Positions 17,103-29,074 of a stretch of 64,000 nucleotides of DNA are shown one piece after another. The stretch is from Xanthomonas translucens pv. cerealis (GTDB lineage Bacteria; Pseudomonadota; Gammaproteobacteria; Xanthomonadales; Xanthomonadaceae): the NCBI RefSeq assembly GCF_006838285.1, contig NZ_CP038228.1:4030001-4094000 (forward strand). Reading direction: 5' to 3'. The notes beneath the pieces were generated by a model that was given only the letters and a program-made list of their open reading frames with translations, did not search any database and had not been told where the DNA came from. Each line of letters starts with the position of its first letter. The stretch's first letter is position 1. A program made the position numbers and the translations under genes.

Positions 17103-19175
17103 ATGCAAGAGCACATTCTCGATGCCCTGCGCCGCCAGGCCAACGCCGATGCGTTGCGCATCGCCCAGGCCTGGGTGGCCGATGCCGCCGCCGACGCGCA
17201 GGCGCACCGCTGGCTGGCGCTGGCGCAGCAGCAGAACGACGACACCGCTGCCGCGCTGCACAGCATTGACCAGGCCATCGCGCTGGCGCCGGAAGACGCC
17301 GGCCTGCACCTGCTGCGCGCCGGCATGCTGCTCAGCGCCAACGACCTGGCCCAGGCCGAGGACGCTCTGGCACGCACCGCCGCGCTGGATCCCAACCAGT
17401 TGCTGGCCTACGTCATGCGCGCCCATCTGGCGCTGGGCCGCGGCGATCTGGACGAAGTGGAGCGGCTCAGCCGCACCGCCGCGCGGCTGGATCCGGACCA
17501 TCCGCAATTGCTGGGCCTGGACGGCATGCTGGCGCTGCGCCGCGGCGATGCCGATCGCGCGCTGGCGCTGCTGTCGCGCGCCAGCAAAGCGCTGCCCGAC
17601 GATCCGCGCTTGCTGTACGCGCTCGGTTTCGCCTACCTGGACAAGCAGCACCTGGCCTTCGCCGAGACCGCGTTCCGCCGCGTCGCCACGCTGACCCGCG
17701 GCAGCAGTGCGTTGATGGCGCTGGTCGCGCAGCTGGCGCACCGCCAGGGTCGCCTCGACGACGCCATCGCGGCACTGGACACGGTGCTGGCCGATCCGGT
17801 CAGCGACACCGCCGGCATGCGCCGGCTGGCGGGCGAATACGCCTTGCAGGCCGGGCGTCCGGCCGATGCGCTGGAGCACCTGCGGCGCGCGTTGGGCGCC
17901 GCCCCGGCCGACCGCCGCACCCTGCATGCGGCGCTGATCGCCTGGCAGCGGCTGGGGGCGGTCGAGGATGCCCGCGCCACCCTGGAAGCGGCCCTGGCCA
18001 CCACCACCGGTGCGCACGACCTGTGGCTGGCGCGGCTGGCGCTGGAGCCGGTCGGCGGCGCCGAGGCGCGCGCGCTGATCGCACGCTGGCAGGCGGCGAT
18101 GCCGGGCCACCTGCCAGCGCTGGAAGCGCAACTGCGGGTGCACGACATGGCCGGCGAACGCGACCAGGGCGAGGCCGTGGCGCAGCGCATCGTGGCGCTG
18201 GAGCCGGGCCGCATCAGCGGCGAGCAGCGCCTGGTCGAAGCGCTGCTGGAACGCGGCGAGCACGACGCGGCCATCGCCCACGTGCGTGACCTGATGCAGC
18301 GCATGCCCGAAACCGAGCAGAGCGTGTTGCGGCCGTGGCTGGCGGCGGTGCAGGACCGCGCCGGGCGCCCGGCCGAGGCGTTGGCGACGTGGCTGGCGTT
18401 CCAGCATGAACAGCTGCCGCAGCGCCTGCCGCTGCCGCCGCTGGGCCAGGCCCCGGCGCAATGGCCGGCGCTGGCCGAGATCGATCCGCAGGTGCGGGCG
18501 CGGCCGCTGTTCGTGTGGGGCGCGCCGGGCAGCGGCGTGGAGCGGGTGGTCGCGGTGATGAACGCGGCCAGCCAGGTGCTGCGCAGCGACCGCTTCGGCG
18601 CGCAGCCGCCCACCGACGGCTTCCAGCGCTACCGCAGCGTCACCGAGCTGGACAGCGGCGAACTCGACGGCGCGGCGCTGATCGCCGAGTGGCGCGCGCA
18701 GCTGCCGGCGCGCGGCATCGACGACGGCAACATCGTCGACTGGCTGCTGTGGTGGGACAATGCGCTGCTGCGCGGGCTGCGCCCGCAGCTGCCGGAAGGG
18801 CGGCTGCTAATCGCGCTGCGCGACCCGCGCGACATGCTGCTGGACTGGCTGGCCAACGGCGCCCCGGCGCCGTTCGGCGTGGCCACCGTGGAGACCGGCG
18901 CGCACTGGCTGGCGGCGGTGCTGACCCAGGTCGCCGACTTGCACGAACAGGACCTGTATCCGCACCGGCTGCTACGCCTGGACGGCATCGAGGCCGATCC
19001 GGCCGGCGTGGCCGCGGCGCTGCAGCAGGCCTTCGGCGTCCCGTTCCCGAGCGTGCCCACGCTCGGCCCGCCGCGCCTGTCGTCCGGCCACTGGCGCGCC
19101 TATGCCGCGCCGCTGGCGGCCGCGTTCGCGCTGCTCACGCCGGTGGCCGTGCGCCTCGGCTACACCGAAACCTGA
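17103..19175 (+). CDS. TPR protein with C-terminal sulfotransferase-like domain
   Basis: 690 residues from ATG 17103. Residues about 1-440 are a run of tetratricopeptide-like helical hairpins (AHRWLALAQQQNDDTAAALHSIDQAIALAPED; LLRAGMLLSANDLAQAEDALARTAALDPNQ and so on). Residues about 460-690 have the outline of a sulfotransferase fold: a PAPS-loop-like RPLFVWGAPGSGVERVVAVMN, a later RDPRDMLLDWLANGAPAPFG, and a terminal helical cap. In bacteria this architecture modifies peptides or glycans, but the nucleotide-binding loop is degenerate enough that enzymatic activity is uncertain. It lies 21 bp upstream of the PEBP gene and is probably co-transcribed with it. Confidence 0.75.
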   Translation: MQEHILDALRRQANADALRIAQAWVADAAADAQAHRWLALAQQQNDDTAAALHSIDQAIALAPEDAGLHLLRAGMLLSANDLAQAEDALARTAALDPNQLLAYVMRAHLALGRGDLDEVERLSRTAARLDPDHPQLLGLDGMLALRRGDADRALALLSRASKALPDDPRLLYALGFAYLDKQHLAFAETAFRRVATLTRGSSALMALVAQLAHRQGRLDDAIAALDTVLADPVSDTAGMRRLAGEYALQAGRPADALEHLRRALGAAPADRRTLHAALIAWQRLGAVEDARATLEAALATTTGAHDLWLARLALEPVGGAEARALIARWQAAMPGHLPALEAQLRVHDMAGERDQGEAVAQRIVALEPGRISGEQRLVEALLERGEHDAAIAHVRDLMQRMPETEQSVLRPWLAAVQDRAGRPAEALATWLAFQHEQLPQRLPLPPLGQAPAQWPALAEIDPQVRARPLFVWGAPGSGVERVVAVMNAASQVLRSDRFGAQPPTDGFQRYRSVTELDSGELDGAALIAEWRAQLPARGIDDGNIVDWLLWWDNALLRGLRPQLPEGRLLIALRDPRDMLLDWLANGAPAPFGVATVETGAHWLAAVLTQVADLHEQDLYPHRLLRLDGIEADPAGVAAALQQAFGVPFPSVPTLGPPRLSSGHWRAYAAPLAAAFALLTPVAVRLGYTET

Positions 19176-19196
19176 TTCCCCCACCGGAGTTTTCGC

Positions 19197-19808
19197 ATGC
19201 GTCTTCGCAGTGACAGCATCCAGCCCGGCCAGCCGATCGCCGCGACCTACGCGATGGGCCAGGCCGATGGCTTCGCCGCCAACCGCAATCCGCACCTGGC
19301 CTGGGACGACGTGCCGGCCGGCACCGCGGCGTTCGCGCTGCTGTGCCTCGATCCGGACGTGCCGACCGTGGCCGCAATGGTTGGCCGCGACGACGTACAG
19401 ATCCCGGTCGAGCAGCCACGCACCAATTTCGTGCATTGGGCTGCCGTTGAGATTCCGGCCGATCTACGCGAGATCGCCGAAGGCAGCGCCAGCGACGGGG
19501 TTGTGACCAAGGGCAAGCGGCAACCGCCTGGCTTGCCCGGCGCGCGGCAGGGTTTGAACAGCTATACCGACTGGTTCGCCGGCGATGCGCAGATGGGCGG
19601 CGACTACTATGGCTACGACGGCCCGTACCCGCCGGCCAACGACCTGCGCCTGCATCGCTACTTCTTCCGCCTGTTCGCGCTGGACGTGGCCACGCTGGCA
19701 CTGCCGGCGCGCTTCACCGCCGCCGACGCACTGCGCGCGATGCAGGGCCATGTGCTGGCCGAGGCCAGCCTCTATGGCACGTATAGCCTGAATCCCAAGC
19801 TCGCCTAA
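19197..19808 (+). CDS. YbhB/YbcL-type phosphatidylethanolamine-binding (PEBP) protein
   Basis: 203 residues. The PEBP core shows NPHLAWDDVPAGTAAFALLCLDPDVP (the DPD ligand-pocket motif), then NFVHWAAVEIPADL and YGYDGPYPPANDLRLHRYFFRLFALD (GPxPP and the HRY block), and ends in ASLYGTYSL. There is no signal peptide, so it is probably cytoplasmic, like the Raf-kinase-inhibitor-like YbhB. An insertion around GRDDVQIPVEQPRTN makes it longer than E. coli YbhB. The biochemical role of bacterial members is unclear. A hairpin-rich repeat block follows the stop. Confidence 0.85.
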   Translation: MRLRSDSIQPGQPIAATYAMGQADGFAANRNPHLAWDDVPAGTAAFALLCLDPDVPTVAAMVGRDDVQIPVEQPRTNFVHWAAVEIPADLREIAEGSASDGVVTKGKRQPPGLPGARQGLNSYTDWFAGDAQMGGDYYGYDGPYPPANDLRLHRYFFRLFALDVATLALPARFTAADALRAMQGHVLAEASLYGTYSLNPKLA

Positions 19809-19810
19809 AG

Positions 19811-19990
19811 CCCCTCTCCAGTCGGGAGAGGGGTTGGGGTGAGGGTCCGGCGCGCAACGTCTCGCGGAGTTTGGTTGCACGAGGCTGCGCCCGTACCCTC
19901 ATCCGCCCATGCGGGGCACCTTCTCCCGATGGGAGAAGGAACAGCCGCTTAGCCCCTCTCCCATCGGGAGAGGGGTTGGGGTGAGGGTAC
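19811..19990. repeat. Triple hairpin repeat between convergent genes
   Basis: Three hairpins occupy the gap between the convergent PEBP and uppP genes: CCCCTCTCC/GGGAGAGGGG at 19811, CCTTCTCCC/GGGAGAAGG at 19919-19939, and CCCCTCTCCC/GGGAGAGGGG at 19953-19975. The first and third are direct copies that share the tail GTTGGGGTGAGGGT; the middle one is inverted, preceded by ACCCTCATCCGCCC. Such blocks are common in xanthomonads and could end transcription from both sides. Confidence 0.75.
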
Positions 19991-20010
19991 GGCCGCCAGC
20001 CAACCAGCCC

Positions 20011-20802
20011 TCAGGCCCCCGGCAACCACGACAACAGCGCCGCACCCAGCACGATGCGATACACCGCGAACGCAGTGAAGCGGTGCGACTTGATGTAGCC
20101 CAGCAGCCACTTCACCACGATGAAGCCGGTCACCACCGCGGCGGCGAAGGCGATGGCCACGTCGCCCCAGTCCTCGCTGCCCACCACGCCGTTCTTGTAT
20201 AGCTCCAGGAACGAATAGCCGCTGGCCGCGAACATGGTCGGGATGCCGACCAGAAACGCGAAGTCGGCCGCGGCCGAGCGCTTGCTCAGGCCCAGCAGCA
20301 TCGCCAGGAAGATCGTCGCCGCCGAGCGCGAGGTGCCGGGGAAGACGCCGGCCACCACCTGCGCCAGGCCCACCGCGATGGCCACCTTCCAGGTCACCCG
20401 CTCGCGCTCGGGCATGCGCGCGGCGAAATGCTCGGCCACCAGCATCCACACGCCGCCGATCACCAGCGCCCAGGCCACCGGCTGCACCGACTCCGGAAGT
20501 TGCCAGCCGGCCTTGCGCACCACCAGGCCGACCACCGCGGTGACCAGGAACGCGGTGCCCAGCTTGAGCACGTAGTCGCGGCTGGCGCGGTCGCCCAGCC
20601 CGGTGGCCAGCGTCCACAGCCGCTGCCGGAATACCAGGGTGGTGGCCAGGATCGCGCCGGCCTGGATCACGATGTTGAAAAAGTCCGAACGGCGGCCGAG
20701 CCATTGCTCGGCGATCAGCAGGTGGCCGGTGCTGGAGACCGGCAGGAATTCGGTCAGACCTTCGAGGATGCCCAGCAGCAGGGCGGAGAACATGTCGCTC
20801 AT
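20011..20802 (-). CDS. uppP: Undecaprenyl-diphosphatase
   Basis: 263 residues, an integral membrane protein with about eight helices. It dephosphorylates undecaprenyl diphosphate to recycle the lipid carrier for peptidoglycan and O-antigen. The two conserved active-site blocks are present: LEGLTEFLPVSSTGHL (residues about 14-29) and FPGTSRSAATIFLAMLLG in the second half. The start MSDMFSALLLG at 20802 agrees with family length; the open frame continues upstream into the glnA control region but is not protein-like there. Overproduction of this family gives bacitracin resistance (family knowledge). It is convergent with the PEBP gene. Confidence 0.93.
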   Translation of the reverse strand: MSDMFSALLLGILEGLTEFLPVSSTGHLLIAEQWLGRRSDFFNIVIQAGAILATTLVFRQRLWTLATGLGDRASRDYVLKLGTAFLVTAVVGLVVRKAGWQLPESVQPVAWALVIGGVWMLVAEHFAARMPERERVTWKVAIAVGLAQVVAGVFPGTSRSAATIFLAMLLGLSKRSAAADFAFLVGIPTMFAASGYSFLELYKNGVVGSEDWGDVAIAFAAAVVTGFIVVKWLLGYIKSHRFTAFAVYRIVLGAALLSWLPGA

Positions 20803-20862
20803 GGGGGAGGGTTCGGCTCTTGGGGGAGGGAAAAGCTGGGCAAGGATAAAACATTGCCTCGA

Positions 20863-20906
20863 GCACCATTTTGGTGCTTTGAATTGCCATAGAACCACTT
20901 TGGTGC
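20863..20906 (+). promoter_or_regulatory. Two NtrC binding sites upstream of glnA
   Basis: GCACCATTTTGGTGC at 20863-20877 is a perfect dyad matching the NtrC consensus (GCACC-N5-GGTGC). GAACCACTTTGGTGC at 20892-20906 is a second site with one arm mismatch. Their centres are 29 bp apart, close to three helical turns. They lie about 95-130 bp upstream of the predicted glnA transcription start, the usual enhancer position. Confidence 0.85.
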
Positions 20907-20970
20907 ATGCAGTTCGCCCCGTTGGCGTGCTTCCTTTACCAAAATCAAGGGCTTGTGAATCAGTCACAGT

Positions 20971-20985
20971 TGGCACGGTGATTGC
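20971..20985 (+). promoter_or_regulatory. Sigma-54 promoter of glnA
   Basis: TGGCAC-N5-TTGC with the -24 GG at 20972 and the -12 GC at 20984 matches the RpoN consensus exactly. Transcription should start about twelve bases downstream, leaving a leader of about 30 nt with GAGG at 21016-21019 before the glnA ATG. Confidence 0.88.
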
Positions 20986-21027
20986 TGTCACTGGGACCAA
21001 GTCATTCACCAACCCGAGGTTTCATCG

Positions 21028-23108
<2,081 letters not shown>

Positions 23109-23127
23109 CCCCACCCTGGAGCCCCTC

Positions 23128-24561
23128 ATGAAGACAGGTCTTTTCTCCGGGTGGAAGGCCCGGTTCTACGCGGCATGCATGCTGATGCTGGTCAGCGCGA
23201 TGGCGGTCGGCGTGCCCGCCACGGCCTTCGCCCAGGCCGAAGTGACGCCGGTGCCGAGCGCGGACGTGGTCACCGAACAACTGACGCCGCCGCCGCCGGC
23301 CGCTGCCGCGCCGGCCGTCGCCGCGCCGGTGGTGGACAAGGGCGACGTCGCCTGGATGCTGACCTCCACGCTGCTGGTACTGCTGATGGTGGTGCCGGGC
23401 CTGGCATTGTTCTACGGCGGCATGGTGCGCTCCAAGAACGTGCTGTCGGTGCTGATCCAGGTCGGCGTGGTGTTCTCGTTGATCGCGATCCTGTGGGTGC
23501 TGTACGGCTACAGCCTGGCCTTCGCCGACGGCGGCCTGTACATCGGCACGCTCAACAAGGCGCTGCTGCACGGGGTGGACACCACCACACTGGCCGACAC
23601 CTTCTCCAAGGGCTTCAAGCTGCCGGAGTACGTGTTCGTCGCCTTCCAGCTGACCTTCGCCGGCATCACCGGCGCGCTGATCGTCGGCGCCTTCGCCGAG
23701 CGCGTGAAGTTTGCCGCGGTGCTGCTGTTCATCGTCATCTGGTTCACCTTCGGCTACCTGCCGCTGGCGCACATGGTGTGGGCGGCCCCAGGCTTCCTGT
23801 TCACCAAGGGCGCGCTGGACTTCGCCGGCGGCACCGTGGTGCACATCAACGCCGGCGTCGCCGGCCTGGTCGGATCCTACTTCGTCGGCAAACGCCTGGG
23901 CTTTGGCCAGACCGCGCTCAAGCCGCACAACGTGACCCTGACCTTCGTCGGCGCCTCGCTGCTGTGGGTGGGCTGGTTCGGCTTCAACGCCGGTTCGGCG
24001 CTGGAAGCCAACGCCACTGCGGCGCTGGCCTTCCTCAACACGCTGCTGGCCACCGCCGCCGCGGTGCTGGCCTGGTCGCTGGTCGAGAAGCTGGTCAAGG
24101 GCAAGTCCTCGGCGCTGGGCGTGGCCTCGGGCATGGTCGCCGGCCTGGTCGGCATCACCCCGGCTGCCGGCACCGTCGGCCCGTTCGGTGCGATCGCCAT
24201 CGGCGTGGCCGCCGGCGCGATCTGCGTGTGGGGCGTGACCGGGCTGAAGAAGCTGCTCAATGCCGACGACACGCTGGACGTGTTCGGCGTGCACGGCGTC
24301 GGCGGCATCGTCGGCGCGATCCTGACCGGCGTGTTCACCGACAAGGCGCTGGGCGGCGCCGGCTATGCCGAAGGCGTGAGCATGGGTCACCAGGTGCTGG
24401 TGCAGGCCACCGGCGTCGGCGTCACTGTGGTCTGGATCGGCGTGGTCTCGGTGGTCGGCTTCCTGGTCGCCAAGCTGGTGTTTGGCCTGCGGGTCTCGGA
24501 AGAAGCCGAGCGCGAGGGTCTGGACATCACCTCGCACGGCGAAGCCGCGTACGAGTCCTGA
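23128..24561 (+). CDS. amtB: Ammonium transporter
   Basis: 477 residues. An N-terminal signal peptide (YAACMLMLVSAMAVGVPATAFA) and a Pro/Ala-rich linker precede eleven transmembrane helices beginning at DVAWMLTSTLLVLLMVVPGLALFYGGMVRSKNVLS. Signature segments are AFQLTFAGITGALIVGAFAER, GGTVVHINAGVAGLVGSYFVGKR (first pore histidine) and FGVHGVGGIVGAILTG (second pore histidine). The cytoplasmic tail ERE-GLDITSHGEAAYES matches the family. It conducts ammonium under nitrogen limitation and is gated by the GlnK encoded 19 bp upstream. A hairpin lies right after the stop. Confidence 0.96.
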   Translation: MKTGLFSGWKARFYAACMLMLVSAMAVGVPATAFAQAEVTPVPSADVVTEQLTPPPPAAAAPAVAAPVVDKGDVAWMLTSTLLVLLMVVPGLALFYGGMVRSKNVLSVLIQVGVVFSLIAILWVLYGYSLAFADGGLYIGTLNKALLHGVDTTTLADTFSKGFKLPEYVFVAFQLTFAGITGALIVGAFAERVKFAAVLLFIVIWFTFGYLPLAHMVWAAPGFLFTKGALDFAGGTVVHINAGVAGLVGSYFVGKRLGFGQTALKPHNVTLTFVGASLLWVGWFGFNAGSALEANATAALAFLNTLLATAAAVLAWSLVEKLVKGKSSALGVASGMVAGLVGITPAAGTVGPFGAIAIGVAAGAICVWGVTGLKKLLNADDTLDVFGVHGVGGIVGAILTGVFTDKALGGAGYAEGVSMGHQVLVQATGVGVTVVWIGVVSVVGFLVAKLVFGLRVSEEAEREGLDITSHGEAAYES

Positions 24562-24568
24562 GCAAGAG

Positions 24569-24595
24569 CGGCCCGCGACCGCGCGTCGCGGGCCG
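24569..24595 (+). terminator. Hairpin after amtB
   Basis: A perfect ten-pair stem, CGGCCCGCGA with TCGCGGGCCG, around a seven-base loop, beginning eight bases after the amtB stop and followed by TTGCGG. It probably ends the glnK-amtB transcript. The rest of the 330-bp gap to ntrB holds no gene. Confidence 0.65.
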
Positions 24596-24873
24596 TTGCG
24601 GCAATCCCGCCTGCGGCCGGTGCACCGGTGCTGGCGGTCAGTGGCCATCGCCGGCGCTCCATGGGGCGGAACGACGGCAGTTTTCTTCGCGATCCGAGGT
24701 ATTCCCGCGTGGCCGCTAGCCTCGCCCGACCCCTACGCATTGGTTCCACCGTTGCCCGCGGCGCCTTGTGCCCGCCGGCCGCGCCAGGCCACGCCTCGGC
24801 GCCGGCCTGCGTTGCCGGCCCGTTCCGGCAAATGGCCCGTCCGGCCGGGCGTTCAGCGCCTTCCGGCAGCGTT

Positions 24874-24890
24874 TGCACTACATTGGTGCA
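24874..24890 (+). promoter_or_regulatory. NtrC site abutting the ntrB start
   Basis: TGCACTACATTGGTGCA matches the NtrC consensus TGCACC-N5-GGTGCA with one change and ends on the base before the first ATG of ntrB. Binding here would block transcription or initiation, so negative autoregulation of ntrBC is the natural reading. Confidence 0.75.
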
Positions 24891-25928
24891 ATGTCCATGA
24901 CCGCATCTCCACCCCCGCTCGACGCGCTCGGCACCCCGGTGGTCTGGGCCGATGCCGATGGCCGCCTGCTCGGCGCCAATCCGGCCTTCGCGCGCTGGCT
25001 GGGCGTCAGCGCGCGGCGCCTGCTCGACCAGCCATTGGCCTCGCTGGAAGTGCAGGGCGACGCGCTGGCACGGTTTCTGCTCAACGACGAACGCGACGTG
25101 CTGCGCCTGCATCGCATGGCGCTGGCCATTCCCGGCGAGGCCCCGCGCTTCGCCGAGGGCTGGCTGTCGCGGATGGACAATGGCGGCTGGCTGCTGGAGG
25201 CGCACCCGGTCGACGAATTCCCCACCCCGGATCCGGCACAGGCGTTGCCCAATGCGCTGGGCGCGGCGCTGAAGGGGCTGGCCCACGAACTGCGCAATCC
25301 GCTGGCCGGGCTCAAGGGCGCCGCGCAATTGCTGGCGCGGCGCGCGCAGCATCGCGACGAGGACGAGCGCGAGCTGATCGACCTGATCGGCGCGGAGATC
25401 GAACGCCTCAACAGCCTGCTCGACCAGCTGCTGTCGCCAGTGCCGGCGCGGCCGCACGCCATGCTCAACATCCACGCCGTGCTGGAACGGGTGCTGCGCC
25501 TGGCCGAGAACGAGGGCGGCTGGTCGGTGCGTCTGCAGCGCGACTACGACCCCAGCATTCCCGAATTCCTCGGCGATGCCGACCGCCTGACCCAGGCGGT
25601 GTGGAACCTGGTGCGCAACGCGATCCAGGCCGGCGCCGCGCAGGTGACCCTGCGCACCCGCGTCGAGCATGCCCAGCGCATCGGCGACTGCGTGCATGCG
25701 CGCGGCGTGCGCCTGGAGATCGTCGACGACGGCCGCGGCGTGCCGGAGGAACTGGCCGAGCACCTGTTCCTGCCGCTGGTCAGCGGCCGCGCCGAAGGCA
25801 GCGGCCTGGGCCTGGCGCTGGCGCAGCAGGTGGCGCGCGAGCACGCCGGTTCGCTGAGCTTCCGCTCCCGCCCCGGGCATACCGTGTTTACCCTGCTGCT
25901 GCCGCAGGCCGCAGCGGACCCCGAATAG
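24891..25928 (+). CDS. ntrB: Nitrogen regulation sensor histidine kinase
   Basis: 345 residues, soluble, of NtrB type. The N-terminal PAS-like domain is followed by the phosphoacceptor block LAHELRNPLAGLKGAAQLL (H in LAHE), then WNLVRNAIQAGA (N box), DDGRGVPEELAEHLFLPL and EGSGLGLALAQQV (G boxes). It phosphorylates or dephosphorylates NtrC according to PII state. The first ATG (24891) directly touches an NtrC site, leaving no separate Shine-Dalgarno; a second ATG at 24897 has GGTG eight bases upstream and may be the true start. ntrC begins eleven bases after the stop. Confidence 0.95.
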   Translation: MSMTASPPPLDALGTPVVWADADGRLLGANPAFARWLGVSARRLLDQPLASLEVQGDALARFLLNDERDVLRLHRMALAIPGEAPRFAEGWLSRMDNGGWLLEAHPVDEFPTPDPAQALPNALGAALKGLAHELRNPLAGLKGAAQLLARRAQHRDEDERELIDLIGAEIERLNSLLDQLLSPVPARPHAMLNIHAVLERVLRLAENEGGWSVRLQRDYDPSIPEFLGDADRLTQAVWNLVRNAIQAGAAQVTLRTRVEHAQRIGDCVHARGVRLEIVDDGRGVPEELAEHLFLPLVSGRAEGSGLGLALAQQVAREHAGSLSFRSRPGHTVFTLLLPQAAADPE

Positions 25929-25938
25929 GCGCATTCCG

Positions 25939-27366
<1,428 letters not shown>

Positions 27367-27369
27367 GTG

Positions 27370-27515
27370 GCGCCGGGACTCGGCACCAGTGACCGGGGAC
27401 CCGGAAAAGCGCGATGTCTTGCTCTGATCGTTCCGCAGACTTCGCAAGCCACCAGTTGCCGTGCTCTTCCGGGGCCATGGTCCCCGGTCCCGATACGGGC
27501 TCCAGCGCCGGTTAG
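27370..27515. repeat. Inverted G-rich repeat after ntrC
   Basis: The 228-bp gap 27367-27594 contains ACCGGGGACCCGGAAAAGCG near 27391 and an inverted relative, TCTTCCGGGG...CCCCGGTCCCG near 27464-27495. The first resembles the sequence near 11660. It can fold into a long imperfect stem. No gene is seen. Confidence 0.5.
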
Positions 27516-27594
27516 ACTTCCGCGCCACCGCCGCAGCCTTCATGAGCTGTGAACGGCCCTCCCTCTAGTTTCGCTGCACAAGGAGCAAATGCCG

Positions 27595-28176
27595 ATGCGT
27601 TACAGCTTGCATGCCATCGTGGGAAGCGCGTTGCTGATACTGGCCGGCTGCAGCAGTGCGCCGCCGGTAGCACCACCGCCGCCGCCGCCGAAAGCGCCGC
27701 CGATGCCCAGCAGCGGCACCGCGCAGCAGGCGCAGGCGGTGCTCGCACCAGCCTCGGGCAGCCTGGTCAGCGGCAAGCTGTCGCTGGTGGTCGCGCCCGG
27801 CGGGGTGCGCATCACCGGCACCGTCGGCGGCCTGCAGCCCAACCGCCCGTTCGCGTTCCACGTGCACGAGCGCGGCGATTGCAGCGCGGCCGATGCCAGT
27901 AGCGCCGGCGACCACTTCAATCCGCTCGGTGGTCCGCATGGCCGCGTCGGCAGTGGCACGCACCCTGTCGGCGACATGGACAATCTCGCGGCCAACGCCG
28001 ATGGGGTGGCCCAGGTCGATGTGCTGCTGCACGGCGTGGTGCTCGGCGGCGGCGCGGCCAACGACATCGCCGGGCGCGCGCTGGTCGCGCATGCCGATGC
28101 CGACGACTACCGCAGCCAGCCGGCCGGCAACGCCGGCGCGCGCGTGGCCTGCGGCGTGATCCGCGTGTTGCGCTAA
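27595..28176 (+). CDS. sodC: Cu-Zn superoxide dismutase, lipoprotein (first of pair)
   Basis: 193 residues. AAGGAG at 27580-27585 sits nine bases before ATG 27595, which is preferred over ATG 27589. The lipoprotein signal ends at ILAGC and is followed by a proline run, which would tether the enzyme in the envelope. All metal ligands are visible: HVH in FHVHERGDC, the bridging His in DHFNP, GPHGRVG, THPVGD (His and Asp), and VAHADADDY; the active-site Arg is in NAGARVACG. It dismutates superoxide in the periplasm, useful against a plant oxidative burst. A second sodC follows 69 bp downstream with a different linker, so this is a tandem duplication. Confidence 0.93.
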   Translation: MRYSLHAIVGSALLILAGCSSAPPVAPPPPPPKAPPMPSSGTAQQAQAVLAPASGSLVSGKLSLVVAPGGVRITGTVGGLQPNRPFAFHVHERGDCSAADASSAGDHFNPLGGPHGRVGSGTHPVGDMDNLAANADGVAQVDVLLHGVVLGGGAANDIAGRALVAHADADDYRSQPAGNAGARVACGVIRVLR

Positions 28177-28245
28177 CCGATCATCCGCCTGGGGCCTGCC
28201 CCGTGGCGACCGTCCGCATTCCGCGGCCCCTCAAGGAGAACCACC

Positions 28246-28908
28246 ATGCGTACGCTTCCCACGGTCCTGTTCCTGGCCACCACCCTCGCGCTCGGCGCCT
28301 GCAAGCGCGAAGCGCCTGCCGCAGCCGACGCTCCCGCTGCGGCCGCGACGCCGGCCACCGCTCCGGCGCCGGCCGCACAACCTGCGCCCACCGCCATGCC
28401 CGCCCAGGCCGCCGCCAGCGCTGCGTTGAGCCCGACCCAGGGCAACCAGGTCGCCGGCGAGGTCAAGTTCGAGACGGTCGATGGCGCCGTGCACGTCACC
28501 GGCACCATCACCGGACTCAAGCCCAACAGCGAGCACGGCTTCCACATCCACGAGTTCGGCGATTGCAGCGCGCCCGACGGCAGCAGCGCCGGCGGCCACT
28601 TCAACCCGGCCAAGTCCGAACACGGCCAGGCCAGTGCCGATCCGCACCACGGCGGCGACATGCCGAACCTGAAGGCCGACGCCGACGGCAAGGCCACGAT
28701 CGACGCGCCGGTGTCCAACAACGTCAACATCGGCAAGGGCGACGGCTTCGACATCCTCAACCACGCGGTGATCGTCCACGCCGATCCGGACGACTACAAG
28801 ACCCAGCCCACCGGCAACGCCGGCGGCCGCCTGGCCTGCGGCGTGATCAAGGGCAATGCGACCGCGGCGGCCCCGGCGGGCGCAGCGGCGGCGCCTTCCG
28901 CGCAGTAA
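28246..28908 (+). CDS. sodC: Cu-Zn superoxide dismutase, lipoprotein (second of pair)
   Basis: 220 residues. The signal ends in the lipobox LGAC, followed by a long Ala/Pro linker (residues about 22-62) that would hold the enzyme away from the membrane. The catalytic domain keeps every ligand: FHIHEFGDC, GGHFNP, SEHGQ, PHHGGD and VIVHADPDDY, plus the Arg in NAGGRLACG and the disulfide cysteines. It has a C-terminal Ala-rich tail that the first copy lacks. GGAG lies about 10 bases upstream of the ATG. The 69-bp spacing suggests co-transcription with the first copy. Confidence 0.93.
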   Translation: MRTLPTVLFLATTLALGACKREAPAAADAPAAAATPATAPAPAAQPAPTAMPAQAAASAALSPTQGNQVAGEVKFETVDGAVHVTGTITGLKPNSEHGFHIHEFGDCSAPDGSSAGGHFNPAKSEHGQASADPHHGGDMPNLKADADGKATIDAPVSNNVNIGKGDGFDILNHAVIVHADPDDYKTQPTGNAGGRLACGVIKGNATAAAPAGAAAAPSAQ

Positions 28909-29074
28909 GCGGCAAGTCTTCGTAGGCCTGTGCAGGCGTGACGCCGGTGACTTGATGTCATCTGCTGCGATGGGTTCCGAAGTCGGCAAGTCGCCCGGCT
29001 TCGGAGCCGCCGGCCGGGGTTGAGACCGCTCCGACAGCGCGGATGCAGCCCGCCAGATGCTGCCTTTGCAGGAA

